This document shows positions 37,101 through 49,690 of a stretch of 64,000 bases of DNA, piece by piece. Numbering within the stretch: position 1 is the stretch's first letter; every line of letters starts with the position of its first letter. Position numbers and translations under genes: made by a program. The notes under the pieces were generated by a model that saw only the letters and a program-made list of their open reading frames with translations, had not been told where the DNA came from and made no database searches. This DNA comes from Anthopleura xanthogrammica (taxonomy: Eukaryota; Cnidaria; Anthozoa; Actiniaria; Actiniidae): contig OZ025222.1 of NCBI GenBank assembly GCA_964019055.1, positions 8,355,029 through 8,419,028 on the forward strand, written 5' to 3'.

Positions 37101-40100
37101 AGATACCATAGATACCATACACACCATACACACCATACACACCATACACACCATACACACCATACACACCATACACACCATACACACCATACACACCATA
37201 CACACCATACACACAATACACACCATACACACCATACACACCATACACACCATACACACCATACACACCATACACACCATACACACCATACACACCATAC
37301 ACACCAAAGACACCATAGACACTATAGGCACCAAAGACACCATAGACACCATAGACACCAAAGACACCATAGACACCAAACACACTATAGACACCATAGA
37401 CACCATACACACTATAGACACCAAACACACTATAGACACCATAGACACCATAGACACCATAGACACCAAAGACACCATAGACACCAAAGACACAATAGAC
37501 ACCATAGACACCATACATACTATAGACACCATAGACACCATAACCACTATAAATACCATAGACACAATAGACACCATAGACACCATAGACACCATAACCA
37601 CTATAGATACCATAGACACCATAGGCACTATAGATACCATAGACACCATACACACTATAGACACCATAGACACCATAGACACCATGCACACTATAGATAC
37701 CATAGATACCATAGACATCATAGACACCATAGACACCATAGACACTATAGACACCATAGACACCATAGACACCATAGACACCATAGACACCATAGACACT
37801 ATAGACACCATAGACACCATGCACACTATAGATACCATAGATACCATAGACATCATAGACACCATAGACACCATAGACACTATAGACACCATAGACACCA
37901 TAGACACCATACACACCATACACATCATAGACACCATAGGCACTATAGACACCATAGACACCAAAGACACCATAGACACTATAGATACCATAGATACCAT
38001 ACATACCATACACACCATACACACCATACACACCATACACACCATAGACACCATAGACACCAAAGACACCATAGACACCAAAGACACAATAGACACCATA
38101 GACACCATACATACTATAGACACCATAGACACCATAACCACTATAAATACCATAGAAACAATAGACACCATAGACACCATAGACACCATAACCACTATAG
38201 ATACCATAGACACCATAGGCACTATAGATACCATAGACACCATACACACTATAGATACCATAGACACCATAGACACCATACACACTATAGATACCATAGA
38301 TACCATAGACATCATAGACACCAAAGACACCATACACACAATACACATCATACACACCATAGACACCATACACACTATAGACACCATAGGCACCAAAGAC
38401 ACCATAGACACCATACACACCATACACACTATAGACACCATAGGCACCAAAGACACCATAGACACCATAGACACCATAGACACCATAGACACCATAGACA
38501 CCATAGACACCATAGACACCATAGACACCATAGACACCATAGACACCATAGACACCATAAACACCATAGACACCATAGACACCATAAACACTATAGACAC
38601 CATAGACACCAAAGACACCATAGACACTATAAACACCAAAGACACCATAGACACCATACACACTATAGACACCAAACACACCATAGACACCAAAGACACC
38701 ATAGACACCATAGACACCAAAGACACCATAGACACCAAACACACTATAGACACCATAGACACCATACACACTATAGACACCAAACACACTATAGACACCA
38801 TAGACACCATAGATACCATAGACACTATAGGCACCAAAGACACCATAGACACCATAGACACCATAGACACCATAGACACCAAAGACACCATAGACACCAA
38901 AGACACAATAGACACCATAGACACCATACACACTATAGACACCAAACACACTATAGACACCATAGACACCATAGACACTATAGAAACTATAGACAGTATA
39001 GACACCATAGACAGTATAGACAGCATAGACACCATACACAGCATAGACACCATAGACAACATAGACACCATAGACACCATAGACACCATAGACACCATAG
39101 ACACCATACACAGCATAGACACTCTACACAGCATGGACACTATAGACACCAAAGACACCATAAACACTATGGACACCATAGATACTATAGACACCATACA
39201 CACTTTACACAGAATAGACACTATAGACACTATAGACACCATACACACTATACACAGAGTAGACACCATAGACACCATAGACACCATAGACACCATAGAC
39301 ACCATAGACAGGATAGGCACCAAAGACACCATACACACCATACACACCATAGACACCATACACACCATACACACTTTAGACACCATAGGCACCAAAGACA
39401 CCATAGACACCATAGACACTATAGACACCATAGACACCATAGACACCATAGACACCAAAGACACCATAGACACTATAGATACCATAGATACCATAGATAC
39501 CATACACACCATACACACCATACTCACCATACACACCATACACACCATACACACCATACACACCATACACACCATACACACCATACACACCATACACACC
39601 ATACACACCATACACACCATACACACCATACACACCATAGACACCATACACACCATACACACCATACACACCATACACACCATACTCACCATACACACCA
39701 TACACACCATACACACCATACACACCGTACACACCATACACACCATACACACCATACACACCATACACACCATACACACCATACACACCATACACACCAT
39801 ACACACCATACACACCATACACACCATACACACCATACACACCATACACACCATACACACCATACACACCATACACACCATACACACCATACACACCATA
39901 CACACCATACACACCATACACACCATACACACCATACACACCATACACACCATACACACCATACACACCATACACACCATACACACCATACACACCATAC
40001 ACACCATACACACCATAAACACCATACACACCATACACACCATACACACCATACACACCATACACACCATACACACCATACACACCATACACACCATACA

Positions 40101-40824
40101 CACCATACACACCATACACACCATACACACCATAGGCACCAAAGACACCATAGACACCAAAGACACCATAGAAAACAAAGACACCATAGACACCATACAC
40201 ACCATACACACTATAGACACCAAACACACTATAGACACCATAGACACCATAGACACCATAGACACTATACACAGAGTAGACACCATAGACACCATAGACA
40301 CCATAGACACCAAAGACACCAAAGACACCATAGACACCATAGACACTATACACACTATAGACACCAAACACACTATAGACACCATAGACACCATAGACAC
40401 CAAAGACACCATAGACACCATAGACACCATAGACACCATACACACTATAGACACCAAACACACTATAGACACCATAGACACCATAGACACCATAGACACT
40501 ATAGGCACCAAAGACACCATAGACACCATAGACACCAAAGACACCATAGACACCATAGACACCATAGACACCATAGACACCATACACACTATAGACACTA
40601 TAGACACCAAACACACTATAGACACCATAGACACCATAGACACTATAGACACTATAGACAGTATAGACACCATAGACAGTATAGACACCATAGACACCAT
40701 ACACAGCATAGACACCATAGACACCATAGACACCATAGACACTATACACAGCATAGACATAGTGTCTATGCTGTGTACGGTGTCTATGGTGTCTATAGTG
40801 CCTATGGTGTCTATGGTGTCTATG
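34175..40824. repeat. Satellite array 1: 9-bp units, 6.65 kb
   Basis: Tandem ATAGACACC / ATACACACC nonamers with point variants (ATAGACACT, ATAGATACC, AAAGACACC, ATAGGCACC, AAACACACT, ATAGAAAAC). Long homogeneous ATACACACC blocks lie at 36350-36575, 37110-37305 and 39500-40130. Rare variants reveal higher-order repeats: the 'gaaaac' pair 34384/34627 recurs at 35077/35320, exactly 693 bp (77 units) on; and 36577 recurs at 37306, 729 bp (81 units) on. The last 62 bp (40763-40824) are inverted. As the unit is three codons without stops, frames above 2200 codons are open on both strands; these are artefacts. Confidence 0.98.
40745..40777. repeat. Head-to-head inversion point of array 1
   Basis: The arm TACACAGCATAGACA (40745-40759), spacer TAG, and arm TGTCTATGCTGTGTA (40763-40777) form a perfect palindrome with a 3-bp loop, where the array changes strand. 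Confidence 0.95.
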
Positions 40825-41282
40825 AAAGAAATTTGAACAGGTTTACGAGTTAAAGTCATGACATTTCTTGGTAAGTCCATATATTGTCTGTAACACCAAA
40901 CGTTCCATTCTCCCATGCGTGTGGAATTAACTCTGATTTAAGTGATACTAGATTTTCAATGATAATCACAAGTGTACTGCATCTTTAATTTTCAAATAAT
41001 TTTCTTTATATTATGGGGATGTGAATCAAAGTGGTGAATAAAAGTTTTTCTATTAAGTCTCTGATGATACCGTTGACGGCGAAAGCTAATCTCCCTCGAT
41101 GAGACGTTTATCAGCTCTTGAAGATAACACGGAGGGGAAATATGGTTTAATAAAAAAAGAAAACTAAGACAAGTAAGCTTTTAACATATACTATGATTTA
41201 CAGCGCAAAAGATCTCACTCGAGTTTAAACTTTATAGTCTCTACCATGCTGCTGAAGGACAACTTTCTAGATTTAGATGTAG

Positions 41283-41443
41283 CAGGGCCGTAGCAAGGCC
41301 GAAAATATTTGGGGGCCCTAGGTCAAAAGTATTGGGGGTGTTATATTCTAAAACGCCCTATGTATTAGTAACAGACCTAAAATTTTCAGTGTTCAATATA
41401 AAGTACATCCGAAATTGTTGGGGGGAGGCCTGCTACGGCCCTG
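41283..41443. mobile_element. 161-bp MITE with CAGGGCCGTAGCA ends, copy A
   Basis: Left end CAGGGCCGTAGCAAGGCC, right end GGCCTGCTACGGCCCTG, both sides flanked by ATGTAG, the probable 6-bp target duplication. The interior has G- and C-runs. It sits next to the LINE RT fragment. Confidence 0.85.
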
Positions 41444-41499
41444 ATGTAGTACTTGGAAGAGGAACCAGCTCACGATCTGACGCAGTATTAAATTCCTCA

Positions 41500-41745
41500 G
41501 ATCTACTGACAAAGTAAAACCAATTTAGCTAAAGCTTACAGCACAAAGTATAGATATTGGCCTGTAGTTGTTGACATCGCTGCGACTTCAGTTGTGTACT
41601 CGTGTAATCTTAGATGTTTTCCACATCGAAGGGAAGACGCCATTTGTTAGACTTTTATTGAACATTGTAGTTAATGGCTGAGCAATTGCTTTTGCAGATA
41701 TTTTAAGGATTTTTGAACTTAAGCCATCAAGTCCAGTGGCCTTGT
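41500..41745 (-). pseudogene. LINE reverse-transcriptase fragment, copy A
   Basis: On the minus strand the frame reads NKATGLDGLSSKILK, FNKSLTNGVFPSMWKTSKIT, then an in-frame TGA, then SDVNNYRPISILCAVS. These are the K(S/T)G.DG and NYRPISIL blocks of non-LTR retrotransposon reverse transcriptase. It is cut upstream by the TAA tract and LINE tail. Not functional. Confidence 0.85.
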
Positions 41746-41747
41746 TT

Positions 41748-41749
41748 AT

Positions 41750-41820
<71 letters not shown>

Positions 41821-41832
41821 TAATAATAATTA
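41748..41832. repeat. (TAA)n microsatellite, copy A
   Basis: Nearly pure TAA repeat. It is the 3' microsatellite tail of the minus-strand LINE that follows, so it marks the insertion end. Confidence 0.9.
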
Positions 41833-42374
41833 CAGCTTTTGGAACGCATTTTGCAGAGCCTCGATGCGTTTACAGAAATACGGTGTATAGAATTACATAT
41901 TTACACGGTAAAATTGAAAATTTTCTATTTACAATCATTTTCATAAAATTTAGAGATTAGGTATTTAATTTATTTAAATAAAAGTTAATGAAATATGTTA
42001 GTATGTCTATGAATCTTTGTATAATTAGCTATTTAAAATAATGAGACATTGTTATCATGGGTAAGCTTTCTTAAATAAATAAATCTTAATGCTGAACTTA
42101 AAAACGTTCAAAGAAAATCGATAGTTCTTAGATCAGGTAGCAAAGTTATATAAAATGAAAAGAAAATCAAAAAATTAAATAAATGAGATTGTGTTGTCAT
42201 GGATATGCTTTCTTAATTAAATAAGTCTTAATGCTGGATTTAAAAGCGATCAAGGAATCAATAGTTCTTAAGTCAGTTGGCAAAGTCGGTTCCATATCTT
42301 AGGTGCGGCTATCGAGAAAGCTCTATCTCCGTAAGTGACAGTGTTAGATTTTGGGACAGTCAATGATGATTTTG
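41833..42374 (-). mobile_element. L2/CR1-like LINE 3' end, copy A
   Basis: On the minus strand it encodes YGDRAFSIAAPKIWNRL and, after one frameshift, TDLRTIDSLIAFKSSIKTYL up to a TGA, which is the conserved C-terminus of L2/CR1-type elements. Part of the coding tail is duplicated in tandem. The 3' end is the TAA tract. In copy A the 5' edge joins satellite array 2 at 42374/42375. Confidence 0.85.
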
Positions 42375-45056
42375 TGACACATACACACCATACACACCAT
42401 AGACACTATAGGCACCAAAGACACCATAGACACCATAGACACCATAGACACCAAAGACACCATAGACACCAAACACACTATAGACACCATAGACACCATA
42501 CACACTATAGACACCAAACACACTATAGACACCATAGACACCATAGATACCATAGACACTATAGGCACCAAAGACACCATAGACACCATAGACACCATAG
42601 ACACCATAGACACCAAAGACACCATAGACACCAAAGACACAATAGACACCATAGACACCATACACACTATAGACACCAAACACACTATAGACACCATAGA
42701 CACCATAGACACTATAGAAACTATAGACAGTATAGACACCATAGACAGTATAGACAGCATAGACACCATACACAGCATAGACACCATAGACAACATAGAC
42801 ACCATAGACACCATAGACACCATAGACACCATACACAGCATAGACACTCTACACAGCATGGACACTATAGACACCAAAGACACCATAAACACTATGGACA
42901 CCATAGACACTATAGACACCATACACACTTTACACAGAATAGACACTATAGACACTATAGACACCATACACACTATACACAGGGTAGACACCATAGACAC
43001 CATAGACACCATAGACACCATAGACACCATAGACAGGATAGGCACCAAAGACACCATACACACCATACACACCATAGACACCATACACACCATACACACT
43101 TTAGACACCATAGGCACCAAAGACACCATAGACACCATAGACACTATAGACACCATATACACCAAAGACGCCATAGACACCATAGGCACTATAGACACCA
43201 AAGACACCATAGACACTATAGACACCATAGACACCATACACACCATACACACCATACACACCATACACACCATACACACCATACACACCATACACACCAT
43301 ACACACCATAGGCACTATAGACACCATAGACACCAAAGACACCATAGACACTATAGATACCATAGATACCATACACACCATACACACCATACTCACCATA
43401 CACACCATACACACCATACACACCATACACACCATACACACCATACACACCATACACACCATACACACCATACACACCATACACACCATACACACCATAC
43501 ACACCATACACACCAAACACACCATACACACCATACACACCATACACACCATACACACCATACACACCATACACACCATACACACCATACACACCATACA
43601 CACCATACACACCATACACACCATACACACCATACACACCATACACACCATACACACCATACACACCATACACACCATACACACCATACACACCATACAC
43701 ACCATACACACCATACACACCATACACACCATACACACCATACACACCATACACACCATAAACACCATACACACCATACACACCATACACACCATACACA
43801 CCATACACACCATACACACCATACACACCATACACACCATACACACCATACACACCATACACACCATAGGCACCAAAGACACCATAGACACCATAGACAC
43901 CATAGACACCAAAGACACCATAGAAAACAAAGACACCATAGACACCATACACACCATACACACTATAGACACCAAACACACTATAGACACCATAGACACC
44001 ATAGACACCATAGACACTATACACAGAGTAGACACCATAGACACCATAGACACCATAGACACCAAAGACACCAAAGACACCATAGACACCATAGACACTA
44101 TACACACTATAGATACCAAACACACTATAGACACCATAGACACCATAGACACCAAAGACACCATAGACACCATAGACACCATAGACACCATACACACTAT
44201 AGACACCAAACACACTATAGACACCATAGACACCATAGACACCATAGACACTATAGGCACCAAAGACACCATAGACACCATAGACACCAAAGACACCATA
44301 GACACCATAGACACCATAGACACCATAGACACCATACACACTATAGACACTATAGACACCAAACACACTATAGACACCATAGACACCATAGACACTATAG
44401 ACACTATAGACACTATAGACAGTATAGACACCATAGACAGTATAGACACCATAGACACCATACACAGCATAGACACCATAGACACCATACACAGCATAGA
44501 TACTCTACACAGCATGGACACTATGGACACCAAAGACACCATAACCACTATGGACACCATAGACACTATAGACACCATACACACTTTACACAGAATAGAC
44601 ACTATAGACACTATAGACACCATACACACTATACACAGAGTAGACACTATAGACACCATAGACACCATAGACACCATAGGCACTATAGACACCATAGACA
44701 CCGTACACAGCATAGACACTATGTCTATGCTGTGTATAGTGTCTATGGTGTCTATGCTGTGTATGGTGTCTATGCTGTGTATAGTGTCTATGGTGTCTAT
44801 GCTGTGTATGGTGTCTATGCTGTGTATGGTGTCTATGCTGTGTATAGTGTCTATGGTGTCTATGCTGTGTATGGTGTCTATGCTGTGTATGGTGTCTATA
44901 GTGTCTATGCTGTGTATAGTGTCTATGGTGTCTATGCTGTGTATGGTGTCTATGCTGTCTATGCTGTGTATAGTGTCTATGGTGTCTATGCTGTGTATGG
45001 TGTCTATGCTGTGTATGTTGTCTATGGTGTCTATGCTGTGTATGGAGTGTGTTTCT
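42375..45056. repeat. Satellite array 2: 9-bp units, 2.7 kb
   Basis: Same nonamers as array 1. From about 42400 to 44460 the order of rare variants follows array 1 (38650-40730) at a constant offset of 3734 bp with occasional 9-bp slips: 'tagaaa' at 38981/42715, 'cataggcacc' at 40131/43865. After 44460 the arrays diverge. The strand flips at 44719-44721, and 44722-45056 is inverted, dominated by 'tgtctatgctgtgtatggtg' units. Confidence 0.98.
44704..44736. repeat. Head-to-head inversion point of array 2
   Basis: Same 15-bp arms as array 1 (TACACAGCATAGACA / TGTCTATGCTGTGTA), but the spacer is CTA, the reverse complement of TAG. Confidence 0.95.
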
Positions 45057-45228
45057 ATATAGTATTTATTGTGTGCTATGCATATTCATGTTGCTGATAC
45101 AAACGGAACAGAGCCCTGACGGATAAAAGAGGACTTTCGTTTGAGAGTTAGCGATGATTGAACTTGTGACAAAAACTTTAAATTTACTTCTGTGAGAGTT
45201 ACTTCTAGTTATCGTTTCTTGGAGTCGA

Positions 45229-45418
45229 TTACTGCTATTTACATAAACATGCGAGCTCTGTAGTTGCGAGTTGCCCGTTGGAATTTGGTTTTTCACTGCC
45301 GCCAGTCAAAAATATAAAAGGTACCGACTAAGTATTCTTGATTGACCGAAGCGAAAAACCAAATTTCAGCTTGCAGCTCGCAGCTACCGAGTTCGCATGT
45401 TTATTAAAATGGCAGTAA
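45229..45418. mobile_element. TTACTG MITE, copy 4
   Basis: Left 'ttactgctatttacataaac', then 'atgcgagctc'; right 'gagttcgcatgtttat', then 'ggcagtaa'. The interior has 'ttgcccgttggaatttgg' and 'aaaaggtaccgacta'. 'tttcataaa'-type tips. Confidence 0.85.
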
Positions 45419-45454
45419 TTGGCCGGAAGGTTTCGATTGGAGTTTTCACTTTTG

Positions 45455-45609
45455 TTTCAGCGGAAATGAAAAAAGAACTGATGGAGAGAGGGGGTAAAGT
45501 GCGCACCGTCAGCTCCCTGGAAGACCAGCTATTAGTGGATAAAGAAACACTGACGTTAAAAAATGCTTTACCTTTAAGGACGAAGACTTCAATGTCAAAG
45601 CTGCACTAG
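45455..45609 (+). other. Possible orphan exon, unidentified
   Basis: After TTTGTTTCAG the frame reads AEMKKELMERGG, then VRTVSSLEDQLLV and DKETLTLKNAL, stopping at TAG 45609. The codon use is coding-like and there is a fair splice acceptor, but no donor follows and no family is recognised. It may be a captured gene fragment next to the satellite. Confidence 0.2.
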
Positions 45610-45850
45610 TTATAACGAAAGATCCACCAGTGACAATTCTTGTAGTAAAACTTTCGACTGATTGCTGACATTTTGCTGAATGGAGGAACCAGGAAGAACC
45701 AACTCACGTTGTACTTGGGGTAAGAACCAACTGATGTTCGGCTGCAGTGAACACAAAGTTTAAAAACTCGAGTGAAGCCTTTGCCTTGAAATCACCCGTG
45801 CGTAATATAACAGTTAGAACAATAGATCTCCTTACCTTACTTTGATGTTA

Positions 45851-46218
45851 TTCACCACTTTCACATCCCCATAATGCTATGTGTTTTTGGGAGGCAGTAA
45901 CGAGACAAAATCGTAAATATTACCGTAAAGATTAATATAAATTGAAGAAAAAACATCCAAAACACTTATGCATCTATCAGAATTAACAACAAACAAACAG
46001 AAAGAAAGAAATTTGAACAGGTTTACGAGTTAAAGTCATGACATTTCTTGGTAAGTCCATATATTGTCTGTAACACCAAACGTTCCATTCTCCCATGCGT
46101 GTGGAATTAACTCTGATTTAAGTGATACTAGATTTTCAATGATAATCACAAGTGTACTGCATCTTTAATTTTCAAATAATTTTCTTTATATTATGGGGAT
46201 GTGAATCAAAGTGGTGAA
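45851..46218. mobile_element. TA-flanked MITE, 368 bp ('CACATCCCCAT' family), complete copy
   Basis: Ends TTCACCACTTTCACATCCCC and its inverse (GGGGATGTGAATCAAAGTGG...), with TA on both sides. Its right part (from 46004) is inside the 1.55-kb duplicate; copy A at 40824-41038 has only that right part, joined to satellite. A relative is at 53020-53419. Confidence 0.85.
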
Positions 46219-46925
46219 TAAAAGTTTTTCTATTAAGTCTCTGATGATACCGTTGACGGCGAAAGCTAATCTCCCTCGATGAGACGTTTATCAGCTCTTG
46301 AAGATAACACGGAGGGGAAATATGGTTTAATAAAAAAAGAAAACTAAGACAAGTAAGCTTTTAACATATACTATGATTTACAGCGCAAAAGATCTCACTC
46401 GAGTTTAAACTTTATAGTCTCTACCATGCTGCTGAAGGACAACTTTCTAGATTTAGATGTAGCAGGGCCGTAGCAAGGCCGAAAATATTTGGGGGCCCTA
46501 GGTCAAAAGTATTGGGGGTGTTATATTCTAAAACGCCCTATGTATTAGTAACAGACCTAAAATTTTCAGTGTTCAATATAAAGTACATCCGAAATTGTTG
46601 GGGGGAGGCCTGCTACGGCCCTGATGTAGTACTTGGAAGAGGAACCAGCTCACGATCTGACGCAGTATTAAATTCCTCAGATCTACTGACAAAGTAAAAC
46701 CAATTTAGCTAAAGCTTACAGCACAAAGTATAGATATTGGCCTGTAGTTGTTGACATCGCTGCGACTTCAGTTGTGTACTCGTGTAATCTTAGATGTTTT
46801 CCACATCGAAGGGAAGACGCCATTTGTTAGACTTTTATTGAACATTGTAGTTAATGGCTGAGCAATTGCTTTTGCAGATATTTTAAGGATTTTTGAACTT
46901 AAGCCATCAAGTCCAGTGGCCTTGT

Positions 46926-47000
<75 letters not shown>

Positions 47001-47544
47001 TACAGCTTTTGGAACGCATTTTGCAGAGCCTCGATGCGTTTACAGAAATACGGTGTATAGAATTACATATTTACACGGTAAAATTGAAAATTTTCTATTT
47101 ACAATCATTTTCATAAAATTTAGAGATTAGGTATTTAATTTATTTAAATAAAAGTTAATGAAATATGTTAGTATGTCTATGAATCTTTGTATAATTAGCT
47201 ATTTAAAATAATGAGACATTGTTATCATGGGTAAGCTTTCTTAAATAAATAAATCTTAATGCTGAACTTAAAAACGTTCAAAGAAAATCGATAGTTCTTA
47301 GATCAGGTAGCAAAGTTATATAAAATGAAAAGAAAATCAAAAAATTAAATAAATGAGATTGTGTTGTCATGGATATGCTTTCTTAAATAAATAAGTCTTA
47401 ATGCTGGATTTAAAAGCGATCAAGGAATCAATAGTTCTTAAGTCAGTTGGCAAAGTCGGTTCCATATCTTAGGTGCGGCTATCGAGAAAGCTCTATCTCC
47501 GTAAGTGACAGTGTTAGATTTTGGGACAGTCAATGATGATTTTG
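46004..47544. repeat. 1.55-kb duplicated segment, copy B
   Basis: Near-identical to 40824-42374. Here the left neighbour is the rest of the MITE and the right neighbour is unique LINE sequence, so copy B has the ancestral flanks and copy A is the derived duplicate. Confidence 0.95.
46463..46623. mobile_element. 161-bp MITE with CAGGGCCGTAGCA ends, copy B
   Basis: Same element and ATGTAG flanks as 41283-41443, within the duplicated segment. Confidence 0.85.
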
Positions 47545-47830
47545 AACTGGAGCGTAATGAGCGTAATGTTCAGATTAGAAAGAGATTTCAAAACAAATTT
47601 AGTAGACATCAGAGGAACAGATATTTCTGAATCATCAGTAATCTTGGAATTTACCAGTTCTTTGAAATTATCAAGGTTAGGAGTAAGATGTTGATTTGAG
47701 ATGTATTGATTAACAATGGAGGAAAAGAAGTCATTGAAGCACTCACCAATCTCCTTAGGATCTTTTAGCAAACTGCTCGGCAAAGGTTGGTCGCTGGTTT
47801 TAGGATTCCCGATCAAACGTTCGGTAATAG
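46680..47830 (-). pseudogene. LINE with nested LINE, minus strand
   Basis: Host element: 47830 down to 47545 encodes PLPSSLLKDPKEIGECFNDF, then FSSIVNQYIS and VLKSLSNLN, the linker before the RT domain. It resumes at 46925 down to 46680 with KATGLDGLSSKILK, GVFPSMWKTSK, an in-frame TGA and NNYRPISIL. Between them (47544-46926) is the 3' end of a different L2-like LINE with its (TAA)n tail at about 46926-47001. Both are dead. Confidence 0.85.
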
Positions 47831-48231
47831 AACTCGACTTAACTCAATCAAACGAAATCAATGGATAGAGTTCGATTGAATTCGGCAATCGAACGACTAC
47901 AGTTCTCTTCCACCGTAATTTCAAATCTCTAGGAAAACTGCAAGGCATATTTGAAATAAATTTTCTTGCTCGAAAGCGAAGTTCAAGCGAGCAAACAAGG
48001 TAGATGTTGAGCCAGTGTAACGTCACTAGAATGATTTACGTCTACCAAGAGAGCATAAATAAGAGAGGGAAACTTCTTAATATGTGAATTCCCGGTTGGG
48101 CTATTTTTGGCATTCCCTTAAAGTCTATTTTCGCCTCAGCCTACTCCAGTGCGTCCTGACAACCCATATGTATAGGTATTTTGCTAATCCTTAACTTGAT
48201 TGAATCAGCTCTCTTGAGACGGGAAATGCAC

Positions 48232-48625
48232 AATGGGGATTTTGCACACCTTGCGTGACATTTCAAGTATTGCTTCTCTGGTCCCGAAAATATCATATCC
48301 GGAAAGAACATCCTAAAATTAGGAAATTTTGAAATTTTGAGGGAAATCAAATAAATACGAACGAAGTTATGAATTTTTAAAAGTGACCTTTTTTTTTATA
48401 AGGAAATGTATGTGGTGGGCAACAGCTTGCCCACCAAGACAATTTTCCATACATTTCTTTATAGAAAAGGTCATCTTTAAAAATTCATAACTTCGTTCGT
48501 ATTTATTTGATTTCTCTCAAAATTTCAAAATTTACGAATTTTAGGATGCTCTTTCCAGATATGATATTTTTGGGACCAGCGAAGCAATATTTGAAATGTC
48601 ACGCAAGGTGTGCAAAATCCCCATT
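48232..48625. mobile_element. Long palindromic MITE, 394 bp, arms about 190 bp
   Basis: The left arm begins AATGGGGATTTTGCACACC; the right arm ends GGTGTGCAAAATCCCCATT. The arms pair almost throughout ('acgaacgaagttatgaattt' against 'aaattcataacttcgttcgt') around a centre with 'gtggtgggcaacagcttgcc'. No ORF. Confidence 0.9.
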
Positions 48626-49690
48626 AGAGCGTTGGTTAAAAGTTAAAAAGAGCTATAATAGAATAACGGATGAATAATGACTTATTCTCCTTTTAATATT
48701 TGGGCTAGTACAGTTTAAATTACCTACCATAAAGTCTCTATTTTACTAGCGTCAAGGATTTGTTTACTACCTTAGTTAGTAGACGTAGCGTGACTAAAAG
48801 TGTGACATAGCGGCTTTTACCGAGTCTCCCTCTTCGCGTGTCACGCTCGTATTAACAAAACAATATCACTGAAAATAGCCATCAACGTTTCAGCTTCTCT
48901 AAGAGTAGGCTTTTATCGTCCATCCATGATTTTTATACACAGTTATTATGAACTAATACTCCTTCAAACAAGTATGATATATATATATATAAATCCGGTT
49001 ATCGGCGGCTATTAAATGACTTTTGAAATGATCAACATTTTAAGGCTTTGCAAAGTTTAGCAAAGTACCGTCCACATTACTCATGTTTGACAATATCCTG
49101 CAGAGGCGTATTAATACTTGCCAGGTTTTTTTTTATTCAAGAAATGAAATAAGCTATAATCGAACTATGTTCAGTAGCACAGACAATTTCTAAATCGACA
49201 TACTAGTGGAGATATCGGCTTCTAGAATCACCTCATTTTCGACAGCTGTTTACAAAGGTTTATACTACCTATAGATATGGAAGTCGTTTCCTAAGCAGTT
49301 TAAATAATTGTCAGGTTTTACTTAATGCGATCAAATTATGTGAATATAGTTTTATTTTGATATCAAAATATTTTACAAAATATAAATGCTTATATTTTTT
49401 GAAGCGCTACCAAAACAGTGCTCGAACAGCCTTGTAACTAGTCATCTAAGGCCCCTAAAACTGACCCTCCCCCCACTTTTTTTTTCCGTAAATTGTTTTT
49501 TGACAAAATATTATCGATTTCATATTTAGGACCCCAAAACAAGTTTATATACCAAATTTGAGCAAAATCCGTGAGGTTCACTGGCCGGATGTTTCTAAAT
49601 TGGCTTCATTCTTACAGACTTATAGTATACGTGAATCTACAAATTAAAAAGCGAAATGATGACATCATGAGGCCCTTCCAGCATCCTCCA
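48626..49690. other. Spacer, no gene recognised
   Basis: AT-rich, with a short (TA)n at 48980-48992 and C/T-rich patches at 49460-49490. Nothing coding is supported. Confidence 0.5.

Larger units (their letters stand above)
40824..42374. repeat. 1.55-kb duplicated segment, copy A
   Basis: Almost base-for-base identical to 46004-47544. The differences I find are one substitution (about 42218) and the length and interruptions of the TAA tract. It contains the right half of a MITE, an RT fragment, a CAGGGCC element and an L2-like LINE tail. Both edges abut satellite arrays. Confidence 0.95.

Noticed and set aside
34134..40916. Open frames above 2200 codons on both strands (Asp-Thr-Ile / Met-Val-Ser-Cys repeats)
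   Set aside because: They are frames through a stop-free 9-bp satellite. They are open on opposite strands over the same DNA, change with repeat variants, and have no non-repetitive domain.
41332..41517. 61-codon frame occurring twice (also at 46512)
   Set aside because: It runs through the 161-bp MITE and LINE debris; two copies exist only because the segment is duplicated.
34175..45056. CRISPR-like array
   Set aside because: There are no unique spacers; the units are contiguous 9-bp repeats in a eukaryotic context.
42335..45097. Open frames of 700-920 codons over array 2
   Set aside because: Same satellite artefact. The C-terminal change in composition is just the inverted part of the array.
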